33,844 bases of DNA from Bacteroidales bacterium (GTDB lineage: Bacteria > Bacteroidota > Bacteroidia > Bacteroidales > Prolixibacteraceae): assembly GCA_015654795.1 (NCBI GenBank), contig JAATGF010000166.1:1-33844 (forward strand). The letters run 5' to 3'. Below the pieces are notes generated by a model. It had not been told where the DNA came from and searched no databases. It saw only the letters and a program-made list of their open reading frames with translations. Below, piece by piece: positions 32,293 through 33,844 of this stretch (position 1 is its first letter; each line of letters starts with the position of its first letter). The translations under genes and the position numbers were made by a program.

Positions 32293-33276
32293 TTATTTGA
32301 TCCGCTCCATCACTTCGCCTGCAAATGCAATGAGTGTATTTTTTTGATCGGAAGGGATGGTAACTTTTTCAAGGGCAGCAAGCGCTTTGTCGTGATAATA
32401 TCGCATCAGATTCCGGGTTGCCTCACTTACCCCTGTTTTATCATAAATAGCAGTGACAGCGGCAATTTTCTGTTCAGTATCGAAATCGGATGTCAATAGC
32501 CAGTGATTCAGCTGTTGCAGAGTAAGTTGATCGCTTACCTCTAATGCCTTCAGTAATAAATAGGTTTTTTTGTTGGCACAGATATCGCCTCCTTTCTTTT
32601 TTCCAAATATATCCGGATCGCCATATACGTCAAGCCAATCGTCCTGCAATTGAAAAGCAAGACCAACGTTGATGCCATATTCGTACAGGAGGTCGGCATC
32701 GATTTGTTTTGCATTACCGAGCAGGGCTCCGATTTTGAGGCTACCTGCTATGAGTACCGCGGTTTTAAGTCTGATCATTTCGAGGTATTCTTCCACCGTC
32801 ACATTATCGCGTGTTTCGAAATCCATATCGAATTGTTGTCCTTCGCAGACTTCGAGGGCTGTTGTTGTAAACAGGGGGAGCAGTTCATGCAATCTGGTAT
32901 CGTTTCCTTTCGCAAAGTACTTGAATGCCAGGATACACATTGCGTCGCCGCTAAGAATAGCGACATTTTCATTATATTTTTTGTGCACAGTGGGTAAGCA
33001 ACGCCTAACATCGGCCTTGTCCATAATATCATCGTGGAGTAAGGTAAAGTTATGGAAAATTTCAATGGCCATCGCAGCCGGCAATACATGATCGACCGAT
33101 TTGGTAAACATCGAAGCGGCATGAAGCATTAAAGCAGGTCGGAGTCGTTTTCCTCCAATCATTAATGAATAAGCAACCGGTTCATAAAGTCTTTGAGGCA
33201 CTGTTTGTCCGATGATCTTTATCTCTTCACGAAAACCTGCTTCAAAATAAGCAACTAAATTATCTAAATTATTCAT
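32293..33276 (-). CDS. Polyprenyl diphosphate synthase (trans-isoprenyl)
   Basis: A 327-residue head-to-tail prenyltransferase that extends allylic diphosphates with IPP. The first Asp-rich motif is in FTLLHDDIMDKADVRR (DDxxD), the second in AFQLQDDWLDVYGD, with GGKRLRP near residue 37 and GGDICANKKTYL after. The first motif lacks the two-residue insertion seen in E. coli IspA-type short-chain enzymes and has Phe five residues before it, so geranylgeranyl or a similar chain length is more likely than farnesyl. Chain length cannot be settled by reading. The gene is probably the first of the metF/Smr operon. Confidence 0.93.
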   Translation of the reverse strand: MNNLDNLVAYFEAGFREEIKIIGQTVPQRLYEPVAYSLMIGGKRLRPALMLHAASMFTKSVDHVLPAAMAIEIFHNFTLLHDDIMDKADVRRCLPTVHKKYNENVAILSGDAMCILAFKYFAKGNDTRLHELLPLFTTTALEVCEGQQFDMDFETRDNVTVEEYLEMIRLKTAVLIAGSLKIGALLGNAKQIDADLLYEYGINVGLAFQLQDDWLDVYGDPDIFGKKKGGDICANKKTYLLLKALEVSDQLTLQQLNHWLLTSDFDTEQKIAAVTAIYDKTGVSEATRNLMRYYHDKALAALEKVTIPSDQKNTLIAFAGEVMERIK

Positions 33277-33489
33277 AAATAATGACTTGAATGTTTAAAT
33301 TTTGTATGATGGTTCTCTTCACTTATTCGTGTACAATCAGATGAGCGGCAATCATTGAGCAGAGAGTTCATATCATCGCAATAATTTACGAAATTACCAA
33401 TTTAAAGGGATCACATTGAATTGTTGCGGAGATTTATAAAAATGAATCTTCGATTAATAAAAATGACTCGTTTGATACGACGCGGATTT

Positions 33490-33844
33490 TTTCAGGTAAA
33501 GAATTGAATGATGGGGCGATAAGGCGATGGGGAGAAAAGGCGAAAGGGAGAAGAGGCGAAAAGGCGAGTCATCGCCGTCATTGAAGAGGTCATTAGTCAT
33601 TGGAAAGGTCATTGGCTTCGCCGTCATTGAAAAAAGTCATTGAAGGGGTCATTGGCTTCGCCGTCATTGAAAAAGTCATTAAAAATCTTCGTTTGAGGAT
33701 ACGATGTTGATACAGGACCTGATACCAGACTTGAGATGAACCAAACATAGAGCAGGAAAATGGGATGATGGGGCGCAAGGGCGAAAAGGCGAGTCATTAA
33801 AGAATCTTTGATAAACGAGGTATGGACCAAACAAGAACCAAACA
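33490..33844 (-). repeat. Mosaic intergenic repeat, copy C, cut by window end
   Basis: The gap 33277-33844 holds no gene. From about 33490 the minus strand carries the same modules as copies A and B. Two full GGTCATTGGCTTCGCCGTC blocks lie at 33607-33635 and 33647-33674, with a partial one near 33568-33597. Six 11-bp units lie at 33688-33753 (GCTCTATGTTT, GGTTCATCTCA, AGTCTGGTATC, AGGTCCTGTAT, CAACATCGTAT, CCTCAAACGAA). Further units are at 33818-33839, and GGCGATAAGG/CGAAAAGGCG words lie at 33510-33570 and 33770-33795. It continues past the end. Confidence 0.8.

Noticed and set aside
33593-33830. Two overlapping minus-strand frames of 61 and 68 codons
   Set aside because: Both are low-complexity translations of repeat C; they overlap in different frames and are not protein-like.

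Overview
The window looks like a chromosomal segment of a Bacteroidota bacterium, probably from the Bacteroidales/Marinilabiliales side. The evidence is a set of Bacteroidota-type -7 boxes (TAnnTTTG) in front of many genes, a DUF3127 protein, a DUF2027-Smr protein, a stand-alone MnmD, a PD40-OmpA protein, an E1 alpha-beta fusion and an M64 peptidase. No tRNA, rRNA, CRISPR array, prophage or intact transposase was seen. Species cannot be fixed from sequence reading alone.

Layout. 1-708 is gene-free and built of palindromes and dispersed repeats. 709-6093 holds an exported M64 peptidase, a YbdG-type mechanosensitive channel, an Lrp/AsnC regulator, a DUF3127 protein with an SSB-like acidic tail, an FKBP lipoprotein and MnmD. 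6106-7566 is a MATE exporter. A mosaic repeat (7668-7970) precedes a Sua5/YrdC protein, class II fructose-bisphosphate aldolase and a TPR-PD40-OmpA protein. Then come a STAS-like protein, a methyltransferase, an Nramp transporter and MnmA; the last two are divergent and their promoters sit almost on the start codons. A second mosaic repeat and a possible small MITE fill 16185-16600.

16683-25781 is one long minus-strand operon: E2, E3 and fused E1 of a 2-oxoacid dehydrogenase complex, a PHP-domain protein, an SDR resembling sorbitol-6-phosphate dehydrogenase with an extra N-terminal region, and a zinc dehydrogenase resembling L-sorbose-1-phosphate reductase. A divergent GntR/UTRA regulator (25999-26715) and TTGTA-n-TACAA palindromes between the two suggest local control. 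A phosphorylated polyol or ketose feeding the glycolytic pool, with a co-induced oxoacid dehydrogenase, is the working idea; no kinase or transporter is present.

26814-28714 carries two tandem paralogues of an exported repeat protein of unknown function (YNAK-x-FVEAEL repeats). Both have duplicated upstream regions with a sigma-54-like -24/-12 element and conserved sites near -94 and -120, and duplicated two-hairpin 3' ends. This is the best candidate for something undescribed.

29042-33276 holds a flavodoxin-family iron-sulfur-type protein, DUF2027-Smr, MetF and a polyprenyl diphosphate synthase. A roughly 240 bp palindromic repeat occurs twice, inverted, at about 391-627 and 29817-30057, so it brackets most of the window. 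The window ends inside a third copy of the mosaic repeat. Arrays of 11-bp units recur at four places.
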